A stretch of 64,000 nt of DNA, from assembly GCA_963734185.1 (NCBI GenBank), contig CAVTGA010000001.1, forward strand, positions 2,294,001 through 2,358,000. The letters are read 5' to 3'. Position numbers and translations under genes: made by a program. This DNA comes from PALSA-894 sp963734185 (lineage in GTDB: Bacteria > Pseudomonadota > Alphaproteobacteria > Rhizobiales > Xanthobacteraceae). Shown here one piece after another: positions 44,041 to 52,338 of this stretch. Under the pieces are notes generated by a model. It was not told the origin of the DNA. It was given only the letters and a program-made list of their open reading frames with translations, and did no database searches. Positions within the stretch are counted from its first letter, which is position 1. Every line of letters begins with the position of its first letter.

Positions 44041-45045
44041 ATGCGCTTCGTCGTCACCGGCACGGCCGGCTTCATCGGGTTTCATCTTGCCAGGCGATTG
44101 CTGAGCAACGGCCACGCCGTCGTCGGCATCGACGGCATCACCCCTTACTACGATCAGGCGCTGAAGCGGCGGCGGCACCAGATGCTGTCCGAGCTTCCGG
44201 GTTTCAGCGTGCACGAGGTGATGCTCGAAGATGGGCCGCGGCTCGCCGACTGCATCGCGGCGGCCGCGGCCGACGTCGTCGTTCACCTCGCCGCCCAGGC
44301 CGGCGTGCGCTACAGCAACGAGAACCCGCGCGCCTATCTCGATTCCAACATCATCGGCACGTTCAACCTGCTCGAGGCGTTGCGCGCGCATCCGTGCCGG
44401 CATCTGCTCGTCGCCTCGACCAGTTCGGTGTACGGCGCCAATGCCGAGCGGCCGTTCAGCGAGCAGCACCCAACCGACCATCCGCTCTCGCTCTACGCGG
44501 CGACCAAGAAGGCGGCCGAAGCGCTCGCCCACAGCCACTCCCACCTGACAGGTCAGCCGACCACGATGCTGCGGCTGTTCACCGTGTATGGACCGTGGGG
44601 CCGGCCCGACATGGCCCTGTTCAAGTTCGTCACGCGTATCCTCGAGGACGTGCCGATCGAGGTCTACGGCCACGGGCACATGACGCGCGACTTCACCTAC
44701 ATCGACGACGTCGTGGAAGCCCTCTGCCGGCTAATCGAATGCGTGCCCGGCCACGCCGAGACCGGCGGAGCGGCCGCGCCCTATCGCATCGTCAACATCG
44801 GCGCCGGCGCACCCATTGCGCTCGGCGACTTCATCGCCGCGATCGAGGCGGCCGTCGGCCGCGCAGCGCAGCGCGTCGACCTGCCGATGCAGCCGGGCGA
44901 CGTTCCGGCGACGCACGCGGACACGGAACTGCTGCGGCGGCTGACCGGCTTCACGCCGTCCGTGCCAGTGCGCCAAGGCGTGGCCGCGTTCGTCGCCTGG
45001 TACCGCGAATATTATTCGCCGCGAGGGGGCAAAGCCGCCAAGTGA
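44041..45045 (+). CDS. lpsL: UDP-glucuronate 4-epimerase
   Basis: The 334-aa enzyme makes UDP-galacturonate from UDP-glucuronate. FVVTGTAGFIGFHLARRLL, GIDGITPYYDQALKRRR, HLAAQAGVRYSNENPRAY, SSVYGAN and LYAATKKAAE (Tyr/Lys pair) match the CapI/LpsL group, as does FTVYGPWGRPDMALFKF. ATG 44041 is followed by the nucleotide-binding strand at once. It forms the right border of the AT-rich island, and a broken copy is at 25109. It supplies galacturonate for LPS or exopolysaccharide. Confidence 0.92.
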   Translation: MRFVVTGTAGFIGFHLARRLLSNGHAVVGIDGITPYYDQALKRRRHQMLSELPGFSVHEVMLEDGPRLADCIAAAAADVVVHLAAQAGVRYSNENPRAYLDSNIIGTFNLLEALRAHPCRHLLVASTSSVYGANAERPFSEQHPTDHPLSLYAATKKAAEALAHSHSHLTGQPTTMLRLFTVYGPWGRPDMALFKFVTRILEDVPIEVYGHGHMTRDFTYIDDVVEALCRLIECVPGHAETGGAAAPYRIVNIGAGAPIALGDFIAAIEAAVGRAAQRVDLPMQPGDVPATHADTELLRRLTGFTPSVPVRQGVAAFVAWYREYYSPRGGKAAK

Positions 45046-45073
45046 GGCGGAACGGCCAAGTGCTTGAAAAGAT

Positions 45074-45150
45074 TGGTCGGAGTGGCAGGATTTGAACCTG
45101 CGACCCCCACGTCCCGAACGTGGTGCGCTACCAGACTGCGCTACACTCCG
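45074..45150 (-). tRNA. tRNA-Pro (CGG)
   Basis: The 77-base cloverleaf begins CGGAGTG, has GTTCGAA-type T-arm bases (AGGTTCAAATCC) and an anticodon loop TTCGGGA, so anticodon CGG. The encoded end is ACCA. Confidence 0.96.
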
Positions 45151-45277
45151 ATTGATGAGGCGGTCCTATAACCCAGCCGTCCGGGGCCCGCAAGCGCGCG
45201 CCGGAGCGCTCGAATGCCAAGCGTTGATCGACCATGCCCGGGCCGTTATGGTCCCGCGCGCAATCCGGTCAACTCGT

Positions 45278-45352
45278 TGGGGCGTAGCCAAGTGGTAAGG
45301 CAGCGGATTTTGATTCCGCCATTCCCAGGTTCGAATCCTGGCGCCCCAGCCA
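45278..45352 (+). tRNA. tRNA-Gln (TTG)
   Basis: The 75-base cloverleaf has acceptor TGGGGCG/CGCCCCA, anticodon stem GCGGA/TCCGC around loop TTTTGAT (anticodon TTG), T-arm GGTTCGAATCC and encoded CCA. It faces away from tRNA-Pro, 127 bp off. Confidence 0.97.
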
Positions 45353-45401
45353 CCGCGCCGGAGTCCGGCACAGCACGCCGTTAGCCGGGCGCACGTGTTC
45401 T

Positions 45402-45806
45402 TTGGCCCGCGGAGATCTGCAGTCGAGCATCCTGGAGTCGCGCGCCATTCTCGGCGACGCGGGACTGCGCAATGCCTTCGGCGCGCGTGACATGTGGCAG
45501 GTGATCGATCGCGTCAATGTCGATTACCTCGGCGGCGCGCGCAATACACAGCGCTACCGGACGCAAAGCCGTGCCGGCGCGGTGATCATCGGCTGGATCG
45601 CCAAGAGCATGCCTTTGCTGGCCAATGCGGGCGTGGAGACGGTCAACATCGACCAGATCGGGAATCCACAGGCGCGCGCTGCCGGCAGCGGCGAGAATCC
45701 GATGCGTACGCCGACCGACTGGGATCTAGTCAATGCCTGCGAGCAGTGGCTGGCCGCCGGCGGCATGCAGGAGCAGGGCCTCGGGCAATACTCATCTCCA
45801 TCATGA
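45402..45806 (+). CDS. Hypothetical protein next to tRNA-Gln, possibly truncated
   Basis: A 134-aa frame from TTG 45402 has plausible protein composition (DMWQVIDRVNVDYLGGARN, NIDQIGNPQARAAG). It lacks a good start or ribosome site, and its frame is open back towards the tRNA end. It may be the 3' remnant of a gene cut at the tRNA. The family is not recognised. Confidence 0.35.
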   Translation: MARGDLQSSILESRAILGDAGLRNAFGARDMWQVIDRVNVDYLGGARNTQRYRTQSRAGAVIIGWIAKSMPLLANAGVETVNIDQIGNPQARAAGSGENPMRTPTDWDLVNACEQWLAAGGMQEQGLGQYSSPS

Positions 45807-45973
45807 CCGCTCGCGTCGTGCTCGGCAACTCGGGGCGCGGGTGTGAACGGCAACGTGCCGGCGGGCGGCGGTCCGATTGCCGGCGCAATGCATCGCCGCC
45901 CCGCGTCCGCCCTTGCGGTGCTCGCGGTTTCCTTGGCAGAAGCAATGCGCCCCAGACTGGGAATCCAGCCCGA

Positions 45974-47056
45974 ATGACGCTCGAAACTATTTTCGTTCCC
46001 GCCGACTTGCTGCGCCGACAGGTCGCCGGCCTGCTCGCCGCCTGGGGTGTGCCGGCCGACCAGGTGGCCGAGACCGCCGAGGCGCTGCTCGCCTCCGACA
46101 TCATGGGCATCGACAGCCACGGCTGCGCGCTGTTGCCGTTCTACGACCAGCAGCGCCGCTCCGGCAAAGTGGTCATGGCGCCCGCGATCCGCGTCGCGCG
46201 CGATGTCGGCGCGGTCGCGCTGATCGACGGCGGCGGCGGCTTCGGCGAGGCGCCGGCAACACGCGCGATCGATCTTGCGGTCGCGAAGGCCAAGGCGTTC
46301 GGCATCGGCGCCGTAGGCGTGCGGAATTCGAACCACTACGGCGCCGCCGGCGTGCATGCGCTGCGCGCGACCGCGCACGGCCTGATCGGCATCTCGACCT
46401 CGGCCGTCTGGGACACCGCGATCGTGCCGACCTTCGGCGCCAAGGCCATGCTCGGCACCAACCCGTTCGCGTTCGCCGCCCCCGCGCGGCGCAACCCGCC
46501 GTTCTACCTCGACATGGCCACGAGCACCGTCGCGATCGGCAAGCTCAAGCTCGCCAACATGGCCGGCAAGGCGCTGCCCGAAGGCTGGGTGGTCAGGCGT
46601 GACGGGTCCCCGCAGACCGACGCGGCGCAGGCGCTGCTCGATCGCCTGCTCACGCCGCTCGGCGGCGACCGCACCCACAGCGGCCACAAGGGTTACGGCC
46701 TCGCGGTGATGGCGGAGATCCTCTCGACCGTGCTCTCCGGCTCGACCTACGCGCCGCTGCGGCCGGATGACGCCAAGCGCTACAACGTCGGCCACTTCCT
46801 GATGGCCATCAATCCGGAGGCCTTCCGCGACGACGGCGGTTTCGCCGACGACCTCGATGCGCTGATCGACGCCCTGCGCGCGACGCCGCCGGCCGATCCG
46901 GCCCGTCCGGTCATGGTCGCGGGCGATCCGGAGCACGCGAGCCGGCGGCAGCGGGAGCTCGAAGGGATACCCATTCCGCGACCGCTGGCGGTCCAGCTCA
47001 GAAACTTGTGCGAAGCCGTTGGAGCAGCGTACGTTCTCGATCCGAATTGGGCATAG
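45974..47056 (+). CDS. Ldh/malate-dehydrogenase-type oxidoreductase
   Basis: The 360-aa protein belongs to the type-2 malate/L-lactate/sulfolactate dehydrogenase family, which uses a non-Rossmann NAD(P) fold. Visible signatures are DIMGIDSHGCALLP, VGVRNSNHYGAAG with the active-site His, TFGAKAMLGTNPFAFA and HSGHKGYGLAVMAEIL. It probably oxidises a 2-hydroxy acid. It is 21 bp upstream of the arabonate dehydratase-like gene, suggesting a shared sugar-acid catabolic route. Confidence 0.9.
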   Translation: MTLETIFVPADLLRRQVAGLLAAWGVPADQVAETAEALLASDIMGIDSHGCALLPFYDQQRRSGKVVMAPAIRVARDVGAVALIDGGGGFGEAPATRAIDLAVAKAKAFGIGAVGVRNSNHYGAAGVHALRATAHGLIGISTSAVWDTAIVPTFGAKAMLGTNPFAFAAPARRNPPFYLDMATSTVAIGKLKLANMAGKALPEGWVVRRDGSPQTDAAQALLDRLLTPLGGDRTHSGHKGYGLAVMAEILSTVLSGSTYAPLRPDDAKRYNVGHFLMAINPEAFRDDGGFADDLDALIDALRATPPADPARPVMVAGDPEHASRRQRELEGIPIPRPLAVQLRNLCEAVGAAYVLDPNWA

Positions 47057-47077
47057 AACAATCCGAGCTCGAACTTC

Positions 47078-48805
47078 ATGACCCCGCGAAAACGCCCCGA
47101 CGAGCTGCGCAGCCATCGCTGGCTCGGCGTCAGCGACCTGCGCTCGTTCGGACACCGTTCGCGGCTGCGCCAGGTCGGCTACGACACGAGCGACTGGGGC
47201 GGCAAGCCGGTCATCGCCATCGTCAACACCTGGAGCGACATCAACCCGTGCCACACGCACCTGCGCACGCGTGCCGACGAGGTGAAGCGCGGCGTGCTGC
47301 AGGCCGGCGGCTTCCCCGTAGAGCTGCCGGCGATGTCGCTCGCCGAAGTCATGGTCAAGCCGACCACCATGCTCTACCGCAACTTCCTCGCCATGGAGAC
47401 CGAGGAGCTCTTGCGCTCGCATCCGATCGACGGAGCGGTGCTGCTCGGCGGCTGCGACAAGACCACGCCCGCGCTGGTCATGGGCGCGATCAGCATGGGG
47501 CTGCCGGCGATCTTCGTGCCGGCGGGACCGATGCTGCGCGGCAACTGGCAGGGCAAGGCGCTCGGCTCCGGCTCGGACGTGTGGAAATACTGGGACGAGA
47601 AGCGCGCCGGCAACATCACCGAGGCCGACTGGGAGGAGATCGAGAACGGCATCGCGCGCTCGTTCGGCACCTGCATGACCATGGGCACGGCCGCCACCAT
47701 GATGGCGATCGCGGAAGCGCTTGGATTGAGCCTGCCCGGCGCATCGTCGATCCCGGCCCCCGATTCCAATCATTCACGCATGGCGACCGCGGCCGGGCGC
47801 CGCATCGTCGACATGGTGTGGGAGGATCTCACCCCGGGGAAAATCCTGTCGCGCGCTGCGTTCGAGAACGCCATCAAGGTGCACATGGCGATGGGTGGCT
47901 CGACCAACGCCATCATCCACCTGGTCGCCATGGCCAAGCGGGCCGGCGTCCAGGTCTCGCTTGCCGACTTCGACACGATCTCGCGGGCAGTGCCGGTGAT
48001 CGCCAATGTGCGGCCATCGGGCCAATACCTGATGGAGGATTTCTTCTATGCCGGCGGCTTGCGCGCCCTGATGGGCGAGCTGCGCGATCGCCTTGCGCTC
48101 GACTGCATGACGGTGACGGGAAAGACCGTGGCTGAGAACATCGCGGGCGCGAAGGTGCACCTGCCCGACGTGATCCATGCCGTCAGCGATCCGATCTCCT
48201 CGGAGCCTGCGACCGGCGTCCTCTACGGCAACCTCGCGCCGCGCGGCGCGATCATCAAGCCTTCGGCGGTGGAGAAGCGGCTGCTCAAGCATCGCGGGCC
48301 GGCGCTCGCGTTCGAAGACTATAACCACATGGCGAGCATGATCGAGCGCGACGACCTCGACGTCACGCCGGACCACGTGCTGGTGCTCAAGAACGCCGGT
48401 CCCAAGGGCGGCCCCGGCATGCCCGAATGGGGCATGCTGCCGATCCCGCGCAAGCTGGTGAAGCTGGGCGTGCGCGACATGCTGCGCGTGTCCGACGCGC
48501 GCATGAGCGGCACCAGCTACGGTGCCTGCATTCTGCATGTCTCGCCCGAAAGCTACGTCGGCGGCCCGCTCGCCCTGGTCAAGACCGGCGACCCGATCGA
48601 GGTCGACGTGGCGGCGCGCAGGATCCATCTCGCGATCTCCGACGAGGAGATGAACCGCCGCCGCGCCGCCTGGAAGGCGCCGCCGCCGCGCTACCAGCGC
48701 GGCTACGGAGCGATGTTTTCCGCCCACATCGGGCAGGCCGACGAGGGCTGCGACTTCGACTTTCTCGGCGCGGGCGAGCCGGTGCCTGAGCCGGAAATCC
48801 ACTGA
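47078..48805 (+). CDS. IlvD/Edd-family dehydratase, probable L-arabonate dehydratase
   Basis: The 575-aa protein has NPCHTH (Cys58), GGCDKTTP (Cys126) and GTCMTMGTA (Cys199), the three cysteines that hold the iron-sulfur cluster in this family. It also has MSGTSYG with Ser480 as the likely base. The spacing and length match the L-arabinonate dehydratase of Rhizobium within one residue, better than dihydroxy-acid dehydratase of valine synthesis. It would dehydrate an aldonate to a 2-keto-3-deoxy acid in the cytoplasm. The next gene starts inside its stop codon (TGATG). Confidence 0.88.
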   Translation: MTPRKRPDELRSHRWLGVSDLRSFGHRSRLRQVGYDTSDWGGKPVIAIVNTWSDINPCHTHLRTRADEVKRGVLQAGGFPVELPAMSLAEVMVKPTTMLYRNFLAMETEELLRSHPIDGAVLLGGCDKTTPALVMGAISMGLPAIFVPAGPMLRGNWQGKALGSGSDVWKYWDEKRAGNITEADWEEIENGIARSFGTCMTMGTAATMMAIAEALGLSLPGASSIPAPDSNHSRMATAAGRRIVDMVWEDLTPGKILSRAAFENAIKVHMAMGGSTNAIIHLVAMAKRAGVQVSLADFDTISRAVPVIANVRPSGQYLMEDFFYAGGLRALMGELRDRLALDCMTVTGKTVAENIAGAKVHLPDVIHAVSDPISSEPATGVLYGNLAPRGAIIKPSAVEKRLLKHRGPALAFEDYNHMASMIERDDLDVTPDHVLVLKNAGPKGGPGMPEWGMLPIPRKLVKLGVRDMLRVSDARMSGTSYGACILHVSPESYVGGPLALVKTGDPIEVDVAARRIHLAISDEEMNRRRAAWKAPPPRYQRGYGAMFSAHIGQADEGCDFDFLGAGEPVPEPEIH

Positions 48806-49374
48806 TGGCAGGCCCGGAGATCGTCAAGGTAGACGAGAGGTACCGCGGCTGGTCGCGGCTTTTGGTCGCGTCAATCCGGCTGCCCGACGGAAAGGTCATC
48901 ACGCGCGAGATCGAGGACCACGGCCACGCCGCCTGCGTCCTGCCCTACGATCCCGCACGGCGCATGGCAATCGTGATCCGGCAACCGCGCGCGCCCGTCC
49001 TTCTCGCGGGGCAGGCGCAAAACACTCTCGAGGTCATCGCCGGCCTGATCGACGATGATGCGCCGGAAACCTGCGCGCGGCGCGAGGCCATGGAAGAGGC
49101 CGGCCTGCGCCTGAACGCGCTCGAACATGTCGGCACCGCCTGGACCATGCCGGGCATCTCCACCGAGCGCATGGACCTGTTCCTCGCCGAGTACGGCGCG
49201 GCCGATCGGGTCGGGGCCGGCGGCGGACTGGCGGCCGAGCATGAGGATATCGAAGTGGTCGAGCTTCCGCTCGCCGACCTCGCTCGCCTCGCCGACAGCG
49301 GCGGAGTGATGGACATGAAGGTGCTGGCGCTGGTGCAGACGCTGCGGCTGAAACGGCCGGAATTGTTCGAGTGA
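48805..49374 (+). CDS. Nudix hydrolase, ADP-ribose pyrophosphatase-like
   Basis: This 189-aa protein has a Nudix box ending CARREAMEEAGL, with the catalytic REXXEE intact. The first half (GLIDDDAPET) appears one residue shorter than the G-x5-E consensus and has Asp near the first Glu position. VIRQPRAPV and EVIAGLID fit the ADP-ribose pyrophosphatase group. It overlaps the dehydratase stop by one base. The link to sugar-acid catabolism is only by position. Confidence 0.87.
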   Translation: MAGPEIVKVDERYRGWSRLLVASIRLPDGKVITREIEDHGHAACVLPYDPARRMAIVIRQPRAPVLLAGQAQNTLEVIAGLIDDDAPETCARREAMEEAGLRLNALEHVGTAWTMPGISTERMDLFLAEYGAADRVGAGGGLAAEHEDIEVVELPLADLARLADSGGVMDMKVLALVQTLRLKRPELFE

Positions 49375-49385
49375 GATGATTATCC

Positions 49386-49457
49386 GTAGGGTGGGCAAAG
49401 GTGCCCGCCGGATCGTTTCGGATCTTGCGCAAGCATCGCGCGCCTTTGCCCACCTAC
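49386..49457. repeat. Palindromic intergenic element, short copy
   Basis: Arms GTAGGGTGGGCAAAGGTGC (49386-49404) and GCGCCTTTGCCCACCTAC (49440-49457) form a long hairpin. The right arm includes the TAG stop (CTA on this strand, 49454-49456) of the TctC-like gene. A longer relative is at 62990-63136. It may also act as a terminator between the convergent Nudix and TctC-like genes. Confidence 0.85.
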
Positions 49458-50461
49458 TCCGGCTTGATCTGGATCTCCTTCAGCACCCTCCCCCACTTGT
49501 CCTGCTCGGCGCGCAGCCACGCGGAAAACTCTTCGCGCGTCGAGCCGATCGGCCGCGCGCCCTGGGAGGCCAGGCGCGCCTTCATCGCGTCCGAGCCGAT
49601 GAAACGCGTGATCTCCGTGTTCAGCCGCTCCACGATCGCCTCCGGCGTTCCCGCCGGCGCGATGACGCCGAACCACAGCTCGGCCTCGTAGCCGATCACG
49701 CCGGCTTCGGCGATCGAGGGCACGTCGGGCCACACATCGGCGCGCCCGCGCGAGGTCACCGCCAGGGCTTTCAGCTGCTTGGCCTGAACCTGCGGCATCA
49801 CCTGCAGCACGCTGAGCACGGCGAGCGGCACGTGCCCGCCGATCACGTCGTTCAAGGCCGGCGCGCCGCCGCGATAGGGCACGTGCACGAACTTGGTGCC
49901 GGTCATATAGGCCATCAGTTCGAGCGAGAGCTGCTGGATCGAGGCGACGCCCGGCGTCGCATACGAGATGGTCGCCGGCCTCGCCTTAGCGGCCTCGACC
50001 AGCGCCTTGACGTCGGAGGCGGGAAAGCCCGGATGCGCCACGATCGCGAGCGGCGAGGACGCGACCAGGCTCACCGGCGTGATGTCCTTCAACGCATCGA
50101 AGCCGAGATTGGGATAGAGGAAGGAATTGGTGATGTGGCCCGACAGGATCATCATCAGCGTCTGCCCGTCGGGCTTGGCGGCGACGAGCGCGGCGGTGGC
50201 GGTCGAGCCGTTCGCGCCCGGCCGGTTCTCGATGACGATCGGCTGCCCGAGGGCCTTTTCAAGCGCGCTGCCGATATCGCGCGAGATCATGTCGGCGGTG
50301 CCGCCGGGCGGAAAGCCGACGTACCAGCGGATCGGCCCCGAGGGCCAAGTCTGCGTCGAAGTCTGCGTCGAAGTTCGCGTCGAAGTCTGCGCCGCCGCTG
50401 GCCCAAGCCCGCAGGCGAGCAGCCCGCACAACGCCAGCGCCGCGCCCTGAACGCGCCTCAT
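49454..50461 (-). CDS. TctC/Bug-family periplasmic solute-binding protein
   Basis: The 335-aa protein has a signal peptide (cleavage after LGPAAA) and the Bug signature IRWYVGFPPGGTADMISR, then VIENRPGANGS and HVPYRGGAPALND. Bug proteins bind carboxylates for tripartite tricarboxylate transporters. No TctA/TctB genes are nearby, as is common for orphan Bug proteins. Just after the signal is a Thr/Ser/Gln low-complexity linker (TSTRTSTQTSTQT) encoded by 12-base tandem repeats at about 50350-50390. Confidence 0.9.
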   Translation of the reverse strand: MRRVQGAALALCGLLACGLGPAAAQTSTRTSTQTSTQTWPSGPIRWYVGFPPGGTADMISRDIGSALEKALGQPIVIENRPGANGSTATAALVAAKPDGQTLMMILSGHITNSFLYPNLGFDALKDITPVSLVASSPLAIVAHPGFPASDVKALVEAAKARPATISYATPGVASIQQLSLELMAYMTGTKFVHVPYRGGAPALNDVIGGHVPLAVLSVLQVMPQVQAKQLKALAVTSRGRADVWPDVPSIAEAGVIGYEAELWFGVIAPAGTPEAIVERLNTEITRFIGSDAMKARLASQGARPIGSTREEFSAWLRAEQDKWGRVLKEIQIKPE

Positions 50462-50585
50462 CGTCGCCTCCCGCTTCCTCGTTCCATGCGATCCTTACAG
50501 ATTTGTCGTGGCACAGCCACACGGGGCTTGACCTTGCCGGCGCAATCGGGCGGGTACACGCCGGTTCAGGCTTCAGGACGTTCGC

Positions 50586-51500
50586 ATGAGCGACGACATC
50601 AGGTTCGACAAATCGTTCGACCTCGAACCCGGCCGCGCCGAGGAGGTCGTGCCGGGGGTGCGCCGCATCGTCGCCGACAATCCCGGGCCGTTCACGTTCA
50701 AGGGCACGGTCAGCTACATCGTCGGGCGCGGCAAGGTCGCGATCATCGATCCGGGGCCGGACAATGCGAAGCATGTCAAGGCGCTGCTCGACGCCGTGCG
50801 CGGCGAAAGCGTGACGCATATCTTCGTGACCCACACGCATCGCGACCATTCCCCCGCCGTTCCCGCCATCAAGGCCGCAACCGGCGCGACCGTCCATGCC
50901 GAAGGTCCGCATCGCGCGTCGCGGCCGCTGAATGCCGGCGAGGCGCCGCGCATGGAGGCCGCCAACGACATGGACTTCCGTCCCGACCGCGCGCTCGCCG
51001 ACGGCGAGGTGGTGAGCGGCGACGGCTGGGCGCTGGAGGCGGTGACGACGCCGGGCCACACGGCGAACCACACGGCGTTCGCGTTGAAGGACACGGACGT
51101 GATGTTCTCGGGCGACCACGTCATGGGATGGTCGACCACCATCGTGGCGCCGCCGGACGGCGCCATGACCGACTATATGGATTCGCTCAACAAGCTGACG
51201 CGGCGGGACGAACAGATCTATCTGCCGGGCCACGGCGGCGCGATCCACGAAGCGCGGCGTTTTGTTGCCGGCCTCATCCTGCATCGCAAGGCGCGCGAGG
51301 CCTCGATCCTGCACCGCCTCGCCAAGGGCGAGACCGACATCGCGACCATCGTGCGCGCGGTCTATATCGGGCTCGACCCGCGGCTGACCAATGCGGCCGG
51401 ATTCTCCGTGCTGGCCCACATGGAAGACCTGGTGATGCGCGGCGTCGTCGCCACCGAGGGGCCGCCGTCGATCACGGGCAGCTATCGCTTGGTCTTCTGA
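50586..51500 (+). CDS. Metallo-beta-lactamase-fold hydrolase (LACTB2-like)
   Basis: This 304-aa enzyme has THTHRDH (His83, His85, Asp87, His88), TTPGHTANH for the next metal His, FSGDHVMGWSTT and LPGHGG. The C-terminal winged segment (residues about 235-295) is typical of the LACTB2/hydroxyacylglutathione-hydrolase-like group. Substrates in this group include thioesters, RNA and lactones, so the true one is open. It converges with the DUF1499 gene and their 3' ends overlap by 19 bp. Confidence 0.9.
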   Translation: MSDDIRFDKSFDLEPGRAEEVVPGVRRIVADNPGPFTFKGTVSYIVGRGKVAIIDPGPDNAKHVKALLDAVRGESVTHIFVTHTHRDHSPAVPAIKAATGATVHAEGPHRASRPLNAGEAPRMEAANDMDFRPDRALADGEVVSGDGWALEAVTTPGHTANHTAFALKDTDVMFSGDHVMGWSTTIVAPPDGAMTDYMDSLNKLTRRDEQIYLPGHGGAIHEARRFVAGLILHRKAREASILHRLAKGETDIATIVRAVYIGLDPRLTNAAGFSVLAHMEDLVMRGVVATEGPPSITGSYRLVF

Positions 51501-52336
51501 TCGCCTTTGGCAGGAGTCTTGCCGGCCTTCTTGACCGGCTCGGGCGGCTTTTCCGGCGTCAGGCTGGCGATCGCGTCCTCGATATCCTCGGCCAGCGAGC
51601 GGACACGCGCCGCGTTGGTGCCGAAATCGAAGCGGCCGTAGCGCGAAGCCGAGCGGATGTCGACGCGCGCGCCGTCGGGATCGCCGCGCACGCGGATCAC
51701 CACGTCGTCGCGGAAGCCCATGACCGGCGTGCGGGCGACCGCCTCGATGCGCCCCTCGCGGCGCCCGACCGCCTGCGGGGAGCGCTCGTAGATGATCTGC
51801 CATTTGCGCTTGGTGACCACGCCGAGCGCCGCCTCGTAGGCCGCGAGCGGCGTCGCCGAGACGGTCACCGGCTCGACGTTGGGATAGGCGGCGCGCTGCA
51901 GTTCGGCCGCGCGCAAGCCCGCATACACGATCGGATTGGCGTCGCGCGGGCGCACGCGCGCGATCACCTCGAAGCGCGGCGGGTCGATCGGATCGGTGGT
52001 GATGTCGGAAATCTCCGGCAGCTTGTAGCTGCGATAACCGAGATAGGCCGGATAGGCGAGGATCGCGAGCCCGATGAACAGCGCCAGCACGGCGGCGCCG
52101 AGCCCGCGCAACCCCTCGCGCCAGATGACCACGAACGCGGCGAGCGCGAGCGCGATCGCGATCAGCGCCAGGATCAGCGCGCCGCCGAAGGCGGCGATCG
52201 CCGGGATGATCTCCAGGAAACCGGAACGCACGATCACGATGGCGAGCAGGACCACCGGAATGGCGAACAGCGCGGTACGCCGCGCCCACAGGGCGAGACG
52301 CGACATCGGCTCATCGGGAAGGCGGCGGAGGGCCAT
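51482..52336 (-). CDS. DUF1499 membrane protein
   Basis: The 284-aa protein has three hydrophobic helices in the first 115 residues and a soluble domain from about 130 with DPIDPPRFEVIARVRP, PLAAYEAALGVVTKRKWQII and RSASRYGRFDFGTNAARVR, the DUF1499 pattern. Function is unknown. ATG 52336 (MALRRLPDEP) is preferred; a longer frame would run into the M48 gene. The C-terminus is Lys/Pro-rich. Confidence 0.85.
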   Translation of the reverse strand: MALRRLPDEPMSRLALWARRTALFAIPVVLLAIVIVRSGFLEIIPAIAAFGGALILALIAIALALAAFVVIWREGLRGLGAAVLALFIGLAILAYPAYLGYRSYKLPEISDITTDPIDPPRFEVIARVRPRDANPIVYAGLRAAELQRAAYPNVEPVTVSATPLAAYEAALGVVTKRKWQIIYERSPQAVGRREGRIEAVARTPVMGFRDDVVIRVRGDPDGARVDIRSASRYGRFDFGTNAARVRSLAEDIEDAIASLTPEKPPEPVKKAGKTPAKGDQKTKR

Positions 52337-52338
52337 CG

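Noticed and set aside
45554..47773. A 739-codon minus-strand frame opposite the Ldh and dehydratase genes
   Set aside because: It is Arg/His/Asp-rich shadow sequence of two well-supported plus-strand genes, a normal effect of high GC.
47078..48805. Assignment as dihydroxy-acid dehydratase IlvD of valine synthesis
   Set aside because: Cysteine spacing, length and the neighbouring dehydrogenase match pentonate dehydratases better.
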